The position numbers were made by a program, and so were the translations under genes. A stretch of DNA of 7,466 nt from NCBI GenBank assembly GCA_964429745.1, contig CAYSDI010000129.1, positions 1 through 7,466 on the forward strand, in the 5' to 3' direction. Of the stretch, positions 5,911 through 7,466 are shown piece by piece. Source of the stretch: WGOA01 sp964429745. GTDB lineage: Bacteria; Bacteroidota; Bacteroidia; Chitinophagales; BACL12. The notes beneath the pieces are model-generated. The model ran no database searches. It saw only the letters and a list, made by a program, of their open reading frames with translations, and was not told the DNA's origin. The first letter of the stretch is position 1; the number at the start of each line of letters is the position of its first letter.

Positions 5911-6347
5911 TCTGCTCCGTGCTCTCGCCACCAGGCGCTAAGCATCTCTCGCAATTGATTCGCTGTTGCCCGGTAAGCTTCCAGGCGAAAGGCTTCTGTT
6001 CCCTGCACGGCCGCGGGATCCTCTACCTGGAACACGGTCACTGGCCAGTGCGGGGCTTCGCGCTCCATGACCTCCGCCGCCAGCGACGACAGCACTAGAA
6101 CGTAGTCAAACGTTTCTTGACGGTACTGGATCCAGGATTTGCCGGGTTGGGCTGGCGCTTCTAACCCGTGCTCGCGCATAACCAGGCTGGCCATGCCGTT
6201 AGAAGGTCCAGGAGCCACCCCGGCATCAACAATGTGCCAATCCGGATGCTCCTTCCGCAACCAGGCAGCCGCCATCGGGCTGCGGCAGGTATTGCCGCTG
6301 CAAAGCACTAAAACACGTCGGGCGAAGGGCTTGGGATGCACGTTCAA
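5907..6347 (-). CDS. Low-molecular-weight protein phosphatase, possibly phosphoarginine-type
   Basis: A 146-residue single-domain protein of usual family length. The P-loop LCSGNTCRSPMA (15-26) gives the catalytic C(X)5R: nucleophile Cys16, Arg22, with Ser23-Pro24. The general acid is Asp110 in VEDP, late in the chain as expected, followed by the C-terminal helix AYRATANQLREML. These enzymes remove phosphate through a cysteinyl-phosphate intermediate in the cytoplasm. Thr20 replaces the Ile usual in tyrosine-specific members and matches the Thr that YwlE uses for phosphoarginine. Only two cysteines (16 and 21) exist, so it lacks the later Cys pair of thioredoxin-linked ArsC. No ATG fits: the choices are TTG at 6347 (used here) or GTG at 6341, both before the first beta strand. 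The stop is TAG, directly abutting a tandem repeat array. Divergent from hemB; no known functional link. Confidence 0.88.
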   Translation of the reverse strand: MNVHPKPFARRVLVLCSGNTCRSPMAAAWLRKEHPDWHIVDAGVAPGPSNGMASLVMREHGLEAPAQPGKSWIQYRQETFDYVLVLSSLAAEVMEREAPHWPVTVFQVEDPAAVQGTEAFRLEAYRATANQLREMLSAWWREHGAD

Positions 6348-6399
6348 ATTTAGGGCTTTTTGATGCCTCCTTTTGGCGCAATTGCGGTGGATCGGGTTC

Positions 6400-6428
6400 T
6401 TGGAGCAGCCTGTTTGCGGCTACCTTTG
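6400..6428 (+). promoter_or_regulatory. Candidate Bacteroidota housekeeping promoter for hemB
   Basis: TTG at 6400-6402, an 18-bp spacer, then TACCTTTG at 6421-6428, an exact match to the Bacteroidota -7 consensus TAnnTTTG. Transcription would begin near 6435, giving a leader of about 48 nt. This placement also argues that hemB begins at the ATG at 6483 and not at in-frame codons further upstream. Confidence 0.55.
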
Positions 6429-6482
6429 CCGTTGAGTAAAGTGCGGTGCCCCTTCGCCCGTCATGATCGCTACTCCTTTCCC

Positions 6483-7466
6483 ATGCACATCAGACCCCGA
6501 AGAAACCGACAGAGTGAAGTCATCCGCAACATGGTCCGGGAAAGCCGGCTGCACACCGACCAATTGGTGCAACCGCTGTTTTTGGTAGACGGCCGCGACC
6601 TGCAAGAGCCTATTGCGTCGATGCCCGGGCAGTTCCGCTGGTCGCGCGAGCTGATGCTGGAAGAAATTGACCGCTGCCTTGAAGTGGGCATCAGCCGATT
6701 TGCGGTTTTTCCCGTGGTGGGCGAAGTGAACAAAGACAAGAAAGCAACCTACGGGCACGCCCCAGGCAACTTTTACCTCAAGGCCATCCGAACCATCAAG
6801 GAGATTTACCCTGATGTGCTGCTCATCGGCGACGTGGCGATGGACCCCTACTCCAAAGACGGCCACGACGGCTTGGTGGACGCTGAAGGCAACATCGTCA
6901 ACGACGAAACCCTGCCCATTTTGGCAAAAATGGCTGTTGCCCAGGCCCAGGCCGGCGTTGATCTCATCGGACCTTCCGACATGATGGACGGACGCGTACG
7001 CTACCTCCGCGATGCTCTGGACGAAAAAGGGTTTACCCAGGTGGGCATCATGAGCTACACTGCCAAATACGCCTCTGCGTTCTACGGCCCCTTCCGCGAA
7101 GCCCTTGACTCCGCCCCCAAAAGTGGCAACAAAAAGACCTATCAGATGGACCCGGCCAACGCCCGCGAAGCCCTTCGCGAAGCCGCCTTGGACGAAGCTG
7201 AAGGCGCCGACATCCTCATGGTCAAACCAGCCCTGGCCTACCTGGACATTATTCGCGCTGTCAAAGAGCAAAGTCGGGTGCCGGTTGCTGCCTACCACGT
7301 CAGCGGGGAATACGCTATGCTCATGGCTGCGGTCAAAGAAGGCTGGCTGGAGTTAGAGCCCGCGGTTACGGAAACGCTGACTTGCATTCGGCGCGCCGGA
7401 GCAGATATTATTTTGACGTACCTGGCCAAGGCCTATGCCCGGATGTTGAGGTCGCATGGGGGGTGA
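6483..7466 (+). CDS. hemB: Porphobilinogen synthase (delta-aminolevulinic acid dehydratase)
   Basis: Condenses two 5-aminolevulinate molecules to porphobilinogen, an early cytoplasmic step of haem and other tetrapyrrole synthesis. The 327-residue protein has the family's usual length and starts with the typical MHIRPRRNRQSEVIRNMVRE. The two Schiff-base lysines are Lys195 (SYTAKYASAFYGPFREA) and Lys248 (DILMVKPALAYLD). The segment GDVAMDPYSKDGHDG (116-130) has Ala119, Asp121 and Asp129 where zinc enzymes carry three cysteines, so this is the non-zinc, Mg-type form. The reading frame is open upstream to a TTG at 6360, but those 41 residues match nothing in the family and overlap the promoter candidate; the ATG at 6483 is preferred. 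The gene is complete, ending with TGA at the last base of the window. It is divergent from the phosphatase gene, with no other tetrapyrrole gene visible. Confidence 0.97.
   Translation: MHIRPRRNRQSEVIRNMVRESRLHTDQLVQPLFLVDGRDLQEPIASMPGQFRWSRELMLEEIDRCLEVGISRFAVFPVVGEVNKDKKATYGHAPGNFYLKAIRTIKEIYPDVLLIGDVAMDPYSKDGHDGLVDAEGNIVNDETLPILAKMAVAQAQAGVDLIGPSDMMDGRVRYLRDALDEKGFTQVGIMSYTAKYASAFYGPFREALDSAPKSGNKKTYQMDPANAREALREAALDEAEGADILMVKPALAYLDIIRAVKEQSRVPVAAYHVSGEYAMLMAAVKEGWLELEPAVTETLTCIRRAGADIILTYLAKAYARMLRSHGG

Noticed and set aside
5457..6098. Plus-strand Leu/Ala/Cys-rich reading frame across the array and the gap, resembling membrane helices
   Set aside because: It includes 33 undefined residues from the N run, begins inside the kinase gene, and its hydrophobic pattern follows simply from translating a TGGCTTTGCTGT repeat. 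No independent start or family match.
5907..6347. Thioredoxin-coupled arsenate reductase (ArsC) for the phosphatase gene
   Set aside because: The P-loop is similar, but the later redox cysteine pair of that enzyme class is absent, and no arsenic-resistance gene is nearby.
6360..6482. 41-residue N-terminal extension of HemB from TTG at 6360
   Set aside because: The extension has no resemblance to HemB proteins, which start at MHIRPRR, and it would overlap the exact TACCTTTG promoter box. The ATG at 6483 is the better start.
6420..7298. Long open frame (292 codons) on the minus strand opposite hemB
   Set aside because: It is antisense to a clearly conserved gene and its sequence shows no recognisable domain. 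Long antisense frames are common in GC-richer coding DNA.

Overview
The window looks like a stretch of a draft Bacteroidota chromosome. The evidence is an ECF sigma factor followed by a single-pass anti-sigma-like protein and a small outer-membrane beta-barrel, an almost complete lack of Shine-Dalgarno sequences, promoter candidates of the TTG / TAnnTTTG type, and a soluble TPR histidine kinase of a kind common in that phylum. The moderately high GC content would suit Saprospirales- or Lewinella-like lineages, but that placement is a guess. An exact 100-N scaffold gap (5756-5855) shows that this is assembled, unfinished sequence.

Layout. Positions 109-2575 (minus strand) hold a compact three-gene operon, transcribed in the order ECF sigma factor, membrane protein with a long Pro/Gln/Ser/Thr-rich extracytoplasmic arm, then beta-barrel protein with a Pro/Ala-rich hinge. 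Gene junctions overlap or nearly touch, so co-expression is likely; the set reads as an envelope-sensing regulatory module. A 179-bp divergent intergenic region carrying an 11-bp inverted repeat and a short palindrome separates it from a plus-strand gene for an unrecognised four-helix membrane protein (2755-3564). After 171 bp with two adjacent hairpins and a promoter candidate comes a 604-residue cytoplasmic TPR sensor histidine kinase (3736-5550) with no response regulator in view.

The kinase converges on a minus-strand low-molecular-weight phosphatase gene (5907-6347). Between them lies the oddest part of the window: a 12-bp-period tandem array (5581-5748) with a 60-bp higher-order repeat, interrupted by the gap. 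The 55 bp on each side of the gap are identical, which looks like an assembly overlap and not real duplication. Collapsing it places the array directly after the phosphatase stop codon and in its reading frame, where it reads as a Lys/Pro tetrapeptide tail preceded by regularly spaced amber codons.

Divergent from the phosphatase is hemB (6483-7466), a Mg-type porphobilinogen synthase of haem biosynthesis, with a well-matched Bacteroidota promoter. It ends at the last base of the window. I see no mobile element, tRNA, rRNA or CRISPR. The most novel items are the 12-bp array with its relation to the phosphatase gene, and the predicted phosphoarginine-type specificity of that phosphatase; neither is proven by the sequence alone.
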